A model generated the notes under the pieces. It saw nothing but the letters and a program-made list of their open reading frames with translations. It did not search any database and was not told where the DNA came from. Shown here piece by piece: positions 1-5,316 of a stretch of 8,847 bases of DNA. The first letter of the stretch is position 1; every line of letters begins with the position of its first letter. Source of the stretch: Candidatus Hecatellales archaeon B24 (GTDB lineage: Archaea > Thermoproteota > Bathyarchaeia > Hecatellales > Hecatellaceae); the NCBI GenBank assembly GCA_001593855.1, contig LUCC01000029.1, forward strand, positions 1 through 8,847, in the 5' to 3' direction. A program made the translations under genes and the position numbers.

Positions 1-810
1 CTGCGGGTCAGGGTCAGAGTTAACTCCATCTATGATGGTGTAGAGAGCTTTCCTGTTCTGGTCTTCCAGCTCGGCGGCTGTGGCTACATATTCGTCTAGG
101 ATTCGCTTAAGCCTTTCAGCTTCCTCTCCAGAGGCTTCTTTAACCCTTGCCTTGAGGCTTCTCACTTCAAGGGCCGTGTTGGTAGCCGTGTAGACGAAGC
201 CCAGCCACCGGTCTGGTTTCCCCTCAACCTTGAAGCCTTTCCTCTTCAGCATTCGGTAGCCGTAGGCTAGAATGGCAACCTGCCTGCCCATGTCGTTCAC
301 GTAGAAGTGTCTGCGAACCTGGTGGCCTCTACCCTTTAAAAGCCTGGCTAAGGAGTCTCCGAGAATAGAGTTTCTAGCCGTTCCCACATGAAGCGGGCCG
401 TTTGGGTTAGCACTCGTATGCTCAACGATTATTTTCCGGGATGCTTCCGCCTTTACAAGCCCGTAAAGCCTTCCAAAGCCTGCCAAGGCTTCGAAGGTAA
501 GCTTAGCTAAAGCCTTATGGTCAACCCTGAAGTTTATGTAGCCTCCAACAGCTTCAACCCTCAAAGTTAGAGAAGGCTTCAGCGACGAAATCCTGCTGGC
601 CAGCAGCCCAGCTGCCTTCACAGGATCTACCTTGCAGGCTTTAGCCAGTTCGAAGCATACGGTTGAAGTTAGCTCTCCAAACTGGGGGTTCGCCGGGGTC
701 TCTAAGAGGAAGCCTGAAGGCTGGAAATCTGGGTGAAGCTCGGCTAGGGCTCTAAGCAAGGCTTCCCTGCAGGCTTCCTTGAAGGCTTTGAAAGGGTTTT
801 CCAAGGGCAA
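1..810 (-). CDS. argS: Arginyl-tRNA synthetase, N-terminal part (truncated by window edge)
   Basis: Charges tRNA-Arg with arginine in the cytoplasm (class I synthetase). The visible 270 residues contain the N-terminal additional domain (about 1-115) and the start of the catalytic Rossmann fold. Residues 131-151 read HTSANPNGPLHVGTARNSILG, in which HVGT (141-144) is the class I HIGH signature, followed by YVNDMGRQ (170-177), a strong ArgRS marker. The KMSKS loop and anticodon-binding domain lie beyond position 1. No ATG occurs before the catalytic domain, so the start must be non-ATG. TTG at 810 is the first possible start after an in-frame stop at 819-817, and TTG at 804 is the alternative. 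A purine-rich GGGAAGG lies about 12 nt upstream of 810. The palindrome CCCTTTAAAGGG (826-837) is centred about 22 bp from 810 and 28 bp from 804, so a leaderless start at 804 is possible. It lies 60 bp downstream of the QueT gene on the same strand. Confidence 0.95.
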   Translation of the reverse strand, partial: MPLENPFKAFKEACREALLRALAELHPDFQPSGFLLETPANPQFGELTSTVCFELAKACKVDPVKAAGLLASRISSLKPSLTLRVEAVGGYINFRVDHKALAKLTFEALAGFGRLYGLVKAEASRKIIVEHTSANPNGPLHVGTARNSILGDSLARLLKGRGHQVRRHFYVNDMGRQVAILAYGYRMLKRKGFKVEGKPDRWLGFVYTATNTALEVRSLKARVKEASGEEAERLKRILDEYVATAAELEDQNRKALYTIIDGVNSDPDPQ

Positions 811-825
811 GACTTCTTAAACCTT

Positions 826-837
826 CCCTTTAAAGGG
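826..837 (-). promoter_or_regulatory. Possible TATA-like palindrome / SD region before argS
   Basis: CCCTTTAAAGGG is a perfect 12-bp palindrome in the 60-bp gap between the QueT gene and argS. Its centre is 22-28 bp from the two candidate TTG starts (810 and 804), and it merges on the minus strand with a GGGAAGG purine stretch. It could be a TATA box for argS or part of its ribosome-binding site. A palindrome this short and AT-centred can occur by chance. Confidence 0.3.
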
Positions 838-870
838 CTGGAGCACTGGCTGAATAATGTTTAGCTTCCC

Positions 871-1359
871 CTAAAACTTAAATCTCTCCCCTTTAAGCCT
901 CCTAGCCAGAGCGTAGGTTAAGGGCAGACCCACAATGTTTATGGAGACCAGCGACCCTAAGCCGACACCAGTCCAGCCTACGTAAAACGGAAAGCCGAAG
1001 AGCAAAGCCAGGTAGGTGCCTACAACCAGCGTGACCACGCCAGTCATAACGGCTGAGCCGGCAGCCAGACTGCGCCTTCCAATCCATCCTCCAAGAGAGC
1101 AAGCTGCAAGGTTGGCAGCGGAGCCGAAAACAATGTCTATGATACCCAGGCCTCCGAAGGCGTTTGCCACAGCACAGCCCAAGGTTACCCCTAGAATGGC
1201 AGGCCAGCCGAAAAGCATGGTGACAGGCAGCAGTGCATCGGCAATTCTAACCTGGAGAATCAGGAAGCTTAGGGGAGCCAGAGCCACAACCCCAACCGCG
1301 TATAGGGCTGCAAATATAGCGGATAACGCCAAGCCTCTACTATTCCAGATTCTACCCAA
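871..1359 (-). CDS. queT: QueT-family queuosine-precursor transporter (ECF S-component)
   Basis: Integral membrane substrate-binding (S) subunit of an energy-coupling-factor transporter, expected to import a 7-deazaguanine precursor such as preQ0/preQ1 for queuosine or archaeosine in tRNA. The 162 residues are almost wholly hydrophobic, with about five to six membrane segments. Family marks are ALSAIFAALYAVG near the N-terminus (11-23), QVRIADALLPV (36-46), GCAVANAF (61-68) and DIVFGSAANLAA (75-86), matching the QueT (DUF988) pattern in which the QVRI...AL segment lies near the substrate pocket. Length is usual for the family. Start is TTG at 1359, because no in-frame ATG or GTG lies between it and the upstream stop. 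A GGGGG stretch lies 10 nt before it. No ECF ATPase or T-subunit lies in the window, so it must use a shared energising module. It sits 124 bp after ilvD and 60 bp before argS. The substrate is inferred from family only. Confidence 0.85.
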   Translation of the reverse strand: MGRIWNSRGLALSAIFAALYAVGVVALAPLSFLILQVRIADALLPVTMLFGWPAILGVTLGCAVANAFGGLGIIDIVFGSAANLAACSLGGWIGRRSLAAGSAVMTGVVTLVVGTYLALLFGFPFYVGWTGVGLGSLVSINIVGLPLTYALARRLKGERFKF

Positions 1360-1368
1360 ATTCTTCCA

Positions 1369-1424
1369 GCCCCCTTTTGGGGTTTATGTCATAGCGGAGC
1401 GGAGGGGGCGTCAACCACCCGCTC
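1369..1424 (-). promoter_or_regulatory. Structured leader of the QueT gene: candidate pseudoknot masking the ribosome-binding stretch
   Basis: On the minus-strand transcript GAGCGG (1424-1419) pairs perfectly with CCGCUC (1402-1397). The hairpin loop contains GCCCCC (1409-1404), which is exactly complementary to GGGGGC (1374-1369), and that G-run sits 10 nt before the TTG start. Together this gives an H-type pseudoknot: stem 1 of 6 bp, loop 1 of 9 nt, stem 2 of 6 GC pairs, a 1-nt junction, and a 22-nt A-rich third loop. Two competing folds are visible: stem 1 can extend through GGGUGG/CCCCCU with one mismatch, and CCCC (1382-1379) can pair with GGGG in a local hairpin. The pairing is seen directly; a regulatory role is inference. 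It does not match the bacterial preQ1-I consensus as I know it. Confidence 0.35.
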
Positions 1425-1448
1425 AAATACATCGAACAAGCATTGGAA

Positions 1449-1478
1449 GAAAGAGAACTTAAAACTTTCTTCTCTTTC
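1449..1478 (-). terminator. Stem-loop just after ilvD, possible 3' end signal
   Basis: A perfect 9-bp inverted repeat GAAAGAGAA / TTCTCTTTC (1478-1470 with 1457-1449) with a 12-nt loop begins 5 nt after the ilvD stop codon. On the minus strand it is followed by the short pyrimidine stretch CTTCC rather than a clean U-run. It may mark or stabilise the 3' end of the ilvD transcript, or simply separate ilvD from the QueT leader. Confidence 0.35.
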
Positions 1479-1483
1479 AGCGG

Positions 1484-3142
1484 TTAGCCTATTCTGAGGA
1501 TGGCTCCGCTACTGGCCGAGGAAGCTGTGTGGGCGTATCGCGTTAGGTAGCCTCTTCCAATCTTCGGCTTAGGTTTTCTCCAAGACTTGAATCTTTCAGC
1601 TATTTCTTTTCTGGAAATTTTAACGTCTAACCTTCTTTTTTCTATGTTAACTTCTACAGGGTCGCCGTTTTGCAGGATGGCTATGGGTCCTCCTTCAGCG
1701 GCTTCAGGCGATATGTGACCTACACATATGCCTCTTGTGGCTCCTGAAAACCTGCCGTCGGTTATCAGGGCTACCGAGGCTTCTAATCCCATTCCGGTTA
1801 TGAGGGCTGTGGCTGTAAGCATTTCACGCATGCCAGGCCCTCCCTTGGGGCCCTCGTAACGTATAACCACAACGTCTCCTTCTCGTATTCTGCCTTTGAC
1901 TATGGCTTCAACAGCCCTTTTCTCACCGTTGAAAACCCTGGCTTTCCCCCTGAAAACCTTGAATTTCGAGGGTAAACCGGCTGTTTTGATGACGGCTCCT
2001 TCAGGAGCCAGGTTCCCTTTTAAGACTACTATTCCCCCGTCTTTTCTAACGGGCTTGGAGAGAGACCTGATAACGTCTCTCCTTAAAACCTTAGCCTTCC
2101 TAAGGTTTTCTTTTAGAGGCTTACCGGTGACGGTGGCTGCTTCCAAATGGAGTAAGGGGGAAAGCTCCCTCATTAAGGCTTGAACTCCGCCGGCTTCGGC
2201 TAGGTCTTCCATGGTGTGGAGGCCTCCTGGAACCATGGTGCAAAGCTGAGGAGTTTTCCTTCCAAGCCTGTCGAAGACTTCAAGGGTAAGCTTGACACCA
2301 GCCTCGTAGGCTATGGCCGGCAGATGTAGGAGAGTATTGGTGGAGCCTCCTAGGGCAAGGTCGACCGTTATAGCGTTTTCAAAAGCTTCAAGAGTCATGA
2401 TACTGGAGGGCTTAACTTCTTCCTCCACCAGCCTTACCGCACGCATTCCGCTTAGCCTTGCGATTTCATCCTTCGCGGAGGAGACAGCTGGCGTTGTGGC
2501 GCAGCCTGGCAGCGACATACCCATAGCTTCAACCAGGCATGCCATGGTGTTGGCTGTGAACATTCCGTTGCAGGAGCCGGGGCCTGGGCAGGCAGAGTTT
2601 TCCAGCTTCTCCAGCTCTTCGGTTGAAAGCTTGCCTGCTCTCACCTGGCCTATTGCCTCCATGACGGAGGCTAAACCTATTTTCCTGCCTTTATAGCTGC
2701 CTGAAAGCATAGGCCCGCCTGTAACAACTATGGAGGGAATGTTTATTCTGGCTGCTGCCATAAGCATTCCAGGCGTAATCTTGTCGCAGTTCGGCAGAAG
2801 AACCATCCCGTCAAACCTGTGAGCTTCTACAACCAGCTCCACGGAGTCAGCTATAACATCCCTGGAGGGAAGCGAGTAGTGCATACCCTCGTGGCCCATG
2901 GCTATGCCGTCGCAGATGGCGATGGTGTTAACCTCGAAGGGCAGGCCTCCAGCCGCGTACACGCCTTCCTTAACAGCTTCAGCCAGCCTTCTCAAGTGAA
3001 CATGGCCTGGAACAATCTCTGAGAAGCTGTTAACAACAGCTATGAAAGGCTTATCCAGCTCCTCCCTAGATAACCCTAAACTTTTCAGCAGAGACCTGTG
3101 GCCAGCTCTCTCTAAGCCCTCCTTCACAACGCTACTACGCAT
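1484..3142 (-). CDS. ilvD: Dihydroxy-acid dehydratase
   Basis: Fe-S enzyme that dehydrates 2,3-dihydroxy-isovalerate and 2,3-dihydroxy-3-methylvalerate to the keto acids of valine, isoleucine and leucine synthesis. With the ATG at 3142 it has 552 residues, normal for the family. Visible motifs are NSFSEIVPGH (38-47), AICDGIAMGHEGM (75-87), LPNCDKITPGM (116-126, with cluster Cys119 and the carbamoylated-type Lys121), CPGPGSCNGMFTANTM (185-200), GRFSG (463-467, catalytic serine) and the terminal SSASSGAIL. The position equivalent to the third cluster cysteine of [2Fe-2S] members is Gly here (PGH instead of a CN-type motif), which points to the oxygen-sensitive [4Fe-4S] type; this is my recollection of the family split. 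An upstream in-frame GTG at 3184 would add 14 residues, but GGAGGAGG lies 5 nt before ATG 3142 and homologues start there. It lies 69 bp after nifB, so co-transcription is plausible. Confidence 0.96.
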   Translation of the reverse strand: MRSSVVKEGLERAGHRSLLKSLGLSREELDKPFIAVVNSFSEIVPGHVHLRRLAEAVKEGVYAAGGLPFEVNTIAICDGIAMGHEGMHYSLPSRDVIADSVELVVEAHRFDGMVLLPNCDKITPGMLMAAARINIPSIVVTGGPMLSGSYKGRKIGLASVMEAIGQVRAGKLSTEELEKLENSACPGPGSCNGMFTANTMACLVEAMGMSLPGCATTPAVSSAKDEIARLSGMRAVRLVEEEVKPSSIMTLEAFENAITVDLALGGSTNTLLHLPAIAYEAGVKLTLEVFDRLGRKTPQLCTMVPGGLHTMEDLAEAGGVQALMRELSPLLHLEAATVTGKPLKENLRKAKVLRRDVIRSLSKPVRKDGGIVVLKGNLAPEGAVIKTAGLPSKFKVFRGKARVFNGEKRAVEAIVKGRIREGDVVVIRYEGPKGGPGMREMLTATALITGMGLEASVALITDGRFSGATRGICVGHISPEAAEGGPIAILQNGDPVEVNIEKRRLDVKISRKEIAERFKSWRKPKPKIGRGYLTRYAHTASSASSGAILRIG

Positions 3143-3147
3143 GAAAA

Positions 3148-3155
3148 CCTCCTCC
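3148..3155 (-). promoter_or_regulatory. Shine-Dalgarno of ilvD (decides the start)
   Basis: The minus strand reads GGAGGAGG followed by TTTTC and then ATG at 3142. It is the strongest ribosome-binding site in the window. It selects the ATG over the upstream GTG at 3184, and shows that this organism uses SD-led initiation inside gene trains. Confidence 0.8.
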
Positions 3156-3211
3156 AACCTGCTAAAATAGGGTCTTATCAACACTAAAACGTTTCCAACG
3201 GTGACAGCTGG

Positions 3212-4051
3212 TTAAAGATGATATTGGACAAGGGAAACCGTTTTTTCAAGCCCGGGAACCCCGCAGGCGTCAGCCCTACACATTTTGCAAAGTCTGAACT
3301 GGGGCAGATATCTCTCGCATTTTTCTCTTGTCTCCCTTATTTCCTGGCAACTAGGCGAACGTAGACTCTTAAACTTGTGCATGGGAATCAGCGGGATAAG
3401 GTTCATCAGGGAAGCCCCAAGCCTGGAAACCTTCTCAGCCACCTTTACGGCTTCATCCAGGTTTATTTCCGGTATGAGAACGGTGTTCACCCTTACGGTT
3501 AACCCTTCCTCCACCGCAACTCTGACACCTTCAAACTGTTTCCGAAGCAAAACTTCAGCTGCGCTAACGCCTTCAAGCTTCCTTCCATCATAGATTATGT
3601 ACTCGTAGATTTTGCTTGCAGTTCGAGGGTTAACCGCGTTAATGGTGACTGTAACGGTTTTAACGCCTAAATGGGAGAGCAGCCTGGCTTTTTCAGCCAG
3701 AAGCAAGCCGTTGGTGGCCACGCATCTAACAAGCTGAGGAAACTGCTGGCGTACTTTTTCAAGAACTAGGAATGTTTCCCTGTTTGCCAAGGGTTCACCT
3801 GGCCCAGCAATCCCTACAACTGTAAGTTCAGGCCGGACTTCCACAACCTTCCTAAGCCATTCTAAGGCTTTATCGGGAGAAAGCAGGCATGAGGAGACGC
3901 CGGGTCTCCATTCGCATTTATTTATCTCCCTCTTGCAGTAGTTGCACTGGATGTTGCATTTTGCTGCTACTGGCAGGTGGATTCGCGCGTGTTTGAAGTG
4001 GGCTTCAGGATTATAGCAGGGGTGAACACTCGTCCAGTGGGCAAACTTCAA
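3212..4051 (-). CDS. nifB: NifB-type radical SAM enzyme (nitrogenase cofactor precursor synthase family, minimal form)
   Basis: NifB fuses two [4Fe-4S] clusters and inserts a SAM-derived carbide to make NifB-co, the 8Fe core of nitrogenase cofactors. The 279 residues keep the full family pattern: HPCY (10-13) with downstream His18 and His21 in EAHFKHAR, the radical SAM motif CNIQCNYC (Cys32, 36, 39), CEWRPGV (46-52), GIAGPGEPLAN (80-90), ATNGL (112-116), TVTINAVNP (134-142), NTVLIPEIN (189-197), and CKMCRADACG (255-264) carrying the C-terminal cluster cysteines. It ends there, lacking the NafY-like C-terminal domain of bacterial NifB, as in methanogen enzymes. The usual RADAVG reads RADACG. 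Start is TTG at 4051 with GGGGA upstream; no ATG precedes HPCY. It lies 44 bp after the membrane protein and 69 bp before ilvD. No nifH, nifD, nifK or nifE/N is in view, so a nitrogenase role is unproven and a stand-alone Fe-S role is possible. Confidence 0.88.
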   Translation of the reverse strand: MKFAHWTSVHPCYNPEAHFKHARIHLPVAAKCNIQCNYCKREINKCEWRPGVSSCLLSPDKALEWLRKVVEVRPELTVVGIAGPGEPLANRETFLVLEKVRQQFPQLVRCVATNGLLLAEKARLLSHLGVKTVTVTINAVNPRTASKIYEYIIYDGRKLEGVSAAEVLLRKQFEGVRVAVEEGLTVRVNTVLIPEINLDEAVKVAEKVSRLGASLMNLIPLIPMHKFKSLRSPSCQEIRETREKCERYLPQFRLCKMCRADACGVPGLEKTVSLVQYHL

Positions 4052-4084
4052 AATTTTCCCCTTGCAGCCTAAATACGAGGCCTT

Positions 4085-4097
4085 CTATTTATTGTTT
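4085..4097 (-). promoter_or_regulatory. Possible internal promoter for nifB
   Basis: The minus strand reads AACAATAAATAG across the stop region of the upstream membrane-protein gene. This TATA-like stretch is centred about 39 bp before the nifB TTG, which would give a short leader carrying the GGGGA ribosome-binding stretch. The evidence is AT composition and spacing only. Confidence 0.25.
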
Positions 4098-4749
4098 ACT
4101 CGTGCTTGTGCTTATCTTCGGCTGAAGAGATGAAGAGCAGGGGGAACACTATATCGCTCAAACAGCATGGAAGCCAGACTGAGAGGAAAAGGAAAAGGAA
4201 GATGGCGGGAAGAAGTGAAAGCCACTCTCCCACTCCGAACGCTGTGAAGTAGAAAAGCGATGCCCACGTGCTTAGTAGCACATGCCCGCTGTGCGGAAGC
4301 CTGGTCACACGCTTCCAGCAGCCGATTACGATGCCTAGGAGGGCTAGGGGATTTACAAGCCACCATTTCTCTAGGAAAGGTAGGTGGAACTCTATTTCGA
4401 GGTTAAGTAGGGTTCCCCCCAGATAGGGAATCACCACATCGCTCATCGTGGCTATGCCAACCGAGCCAACGTAGCCTATCCAAATCACCATCCACGGCTT
4501 CCTACTATACTTCAGGTAGATAGCCGAAGTTACAAGCGCGCTTAACACAACGTGAAGCGGATGTAGAAAATAGAAAACGCTGTAGGAAGCCGAAGGAGGA
4601 ACTTGGAATAAAACGGTTAGAAGCATAATGACAATTCCGGTGGCGGCTCCGAAAATGGTGAAGGGAGCATGATGCCCCAGCTCTTTTGCAATCTGTATAA
4701 GCGGTAGACCTGTCTTCACGGGCGAGGTTCTCCCCTTCAGGGTCTTCAC
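4096..4749 (-). CDS. Polytopic membrane protein rich in His/Cys, divergent from nikR; function unknown
   Basis: I do not recognise a named family. The 217 residues hold about six hydrophobic segments (near 30-50, 56-79, 85-110, 129-145, 156-175 and 178-208). Polar metal-liking residues sit at or within the membrane: His26-His27 (ELGHHAPFT), His63 and His66 (HPLH), Ser103-Asp104, His122, Cys144, His153 and His156 (HSGH), Cys195-Cys196 followed by SD (PCCLSD), and the charged tail DKHKHE. No signal peptide is evident. Start is GTG at 4749; no in-frame ATG precedes the first helix. It lacks an SD but has a TATA-like box about 24 bp upstream, so a leaderless transcript is likely. It shares a 96-bp spacer with nikR, which suggests nickel-dependent control and a role in nickel (or cobalt) movement or sensing. 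That is inference from context, not homology. nifB follows 44 bp downstream. Confidence 0.75.
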   Translation of the reverse strand: MKTLKGRTSPVKTGLPLIQIAKELGHHAPFTIFGAATGIVIMLLTVLFQVPPSASYSVFYFLHPLHVVLSALVTSAIYLKYSRKPWMVIWIGYVGSVGIATMSDVVIPYLGGTLLNLEIEFHLPFLEKWWLVNPLALLGIVIGCWKRVTRLPHSGHVLLSTWASLFYFTAFGVGEWLSLLPAIFLFLFLSVWLPCCLSDIVFPLLFISSAEDKHKHE

Positions 4750-4845
4750 CGCTTTTCTCGCATCTTTCTTATTAATTTTTCTAATATTTTTAATAAAAAA
4801 ACCTTAAATACGCTGAACTTTTTAATAAAAATTAGATGAGTTAGG
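4750..4845. promoter_or_regulatory. Divergent promoter/operator region between nikR and the membrane protein
   Basis: This is a strongly AT-rich 96-bp spacer. TTTTTAATAAAAA occurs twice as a direct repeat (4787-4799 and 4819-4831), 32 bp apart, about three helical turns. The second copy lies about 22 bp before the nikR TTG and fits a TATA box for a leaderless nikR. TTATTAATTTTT (4769-4780) read on the minus strand lies about 24 bp before the GTG of the membrane protein. CTAAT (4781-4785) and ATTAG (4831-4835) flank the repeated part as an inverted pair. A NikR operator is expected somewhere here, but nothing matches the E. coli GTATGA-N16-TCATAC site. Confidence 0.55.
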
Positions 4846-5244
4846 TTGACCGTCGTCAGCTTATCAATACCAGACAGGCTTTTGGAGGAGTTAGACAGCT
4901 CCATTGAGAGGTGGGGGTTTGCAAGCAGGTCTGAAGCCTTAAGGCAGGCGGTAAGGTTTTTCATCGAAGAGCAGCGGAGCCTCAGAGAAGTTGAAGGCAA
5001 GGTCATCGCCATAGTTACCGTTGTCTACGAGAAAGCTGCGAAAAGCGATAGGATGCTGGCCCTCCAGCATGAGTGGGGAAGCATAGTTTTAACCTTCCTT
5101 CACACCCATGTGGACAAAGCCAGCTGCCTGGAAGTTATGGTTGTAAAGGGGTTGATACGGTCTATAAGGAAGCTTGTGAATGCCATGAAGGCGGACAAGC
5201 AGGTTAGACAGGTTAAAGTAACCATGATAGGTACCCCACGTTAA
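4846..5244 (+). CDS. nikR: NikR-type nickel-responsive ribbon-helix-helix repressor
   Basis: DNA-binding repressor that senses Ni(II) as a tetramer. Residues 1-45 form the ribbon-helix-helix domain (VVSLSIPDRLLEELDSSIE, then SRSEALRQAVRFFI). Residues 53-132 are the ACT-like metal-binding domain, with IAIVTVVYEKAAK as its first strand. All four square-planar nickel ligands of E. coli NikR are kept in the same spacing: His75 (LQH), His86 and His88 (LHTH), and Cys94 (SCLEV), giving H-x10-H-x-H-x5-C. At 132 residues it matches the family length. Start is TTG at 4846; an in-frame TGA lies 12 bp upstream (4834-4836) and no ATG is available, so a leaderless TTG start driven by the TATA-like box at 4819-4831 fits best. 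It probably represses itself and the divergent membrane protein. A cobalt-sensing role cannot be excluded from sequence. Confidence 0.92.
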   Translation: MTVVSLSIPDRLLEELDSSIERWGFASRSEALRQAVRFFIEEQRSLREVEGKVIAIVTVVYEKAAKSDRMLALQHEWGSIVLTFLHTHVDKASCLEVMVVKGLIRSIRKLVNAMKADKQVRQVKVTMIGTPR

Positions 5245-5316
5245 TAAGGACAAAAGCCAACAGGCCCTTTAGCCCCTGGAAGCTAGCCTCACCTTTCACC
5301 TTACTAGGGTTTCTGC
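5245..5316. other. Convergent spacer between nikR and the TauE-type permease
   Basis: This 72-bp gap lies between converging genes. I see no strong hairpin or long T-run on either strand. The pyrimidine-rich stretches, for example TTTTGTCCTT on the minus strand after the permease, could serve as weak archaeal termination signals. Confidence 0.25.

Noticed and set aside
1016..1462. 148-residue plus-strand open frame across the QueT gene
   Set aside because: Antisense to a clear membrane-protein gene; Pro/Arg/Ala-rich translation with no family pattern, a mirror of codon bias on the other strand.
1896..3022. Three plus-strand open frames inside ilvD (1896-2183, 2313-2696, 2819-3022)
   Set aside because: All lie antisense to conserved ilvD motifs and show no recognisable domain.
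3143..3184. N-terminal extension of ilvD from GTG 3184
   Set aside because: The ATG at 3142 has a strong GGAGGAGG at proper distance and matches the family N-terminus; the extra 14 residues have no counterpart.
3285..3593. Plus-strand open frame inside nifB
   Set aside because: Antisense shadow of the conserved C-terminal half of NifB; low-complexity Ser/Phe-rich translation.
4112..4366. 84-residue minus-strand frame overlapping the membrane protein in another frame
   Set aside because: Same-strand shadow; Pro/Ser/Arg-rich without membrane character, while the longer frame has six clean helices.
4746..5012. 88-residue minus-strand open frame reaching from the spacer into nikR
   Set aside because: Antisense to the nikR DNA-binding domain; its tail is a Lys/Ile-rich read-through of the AT-rich promoter spacer.
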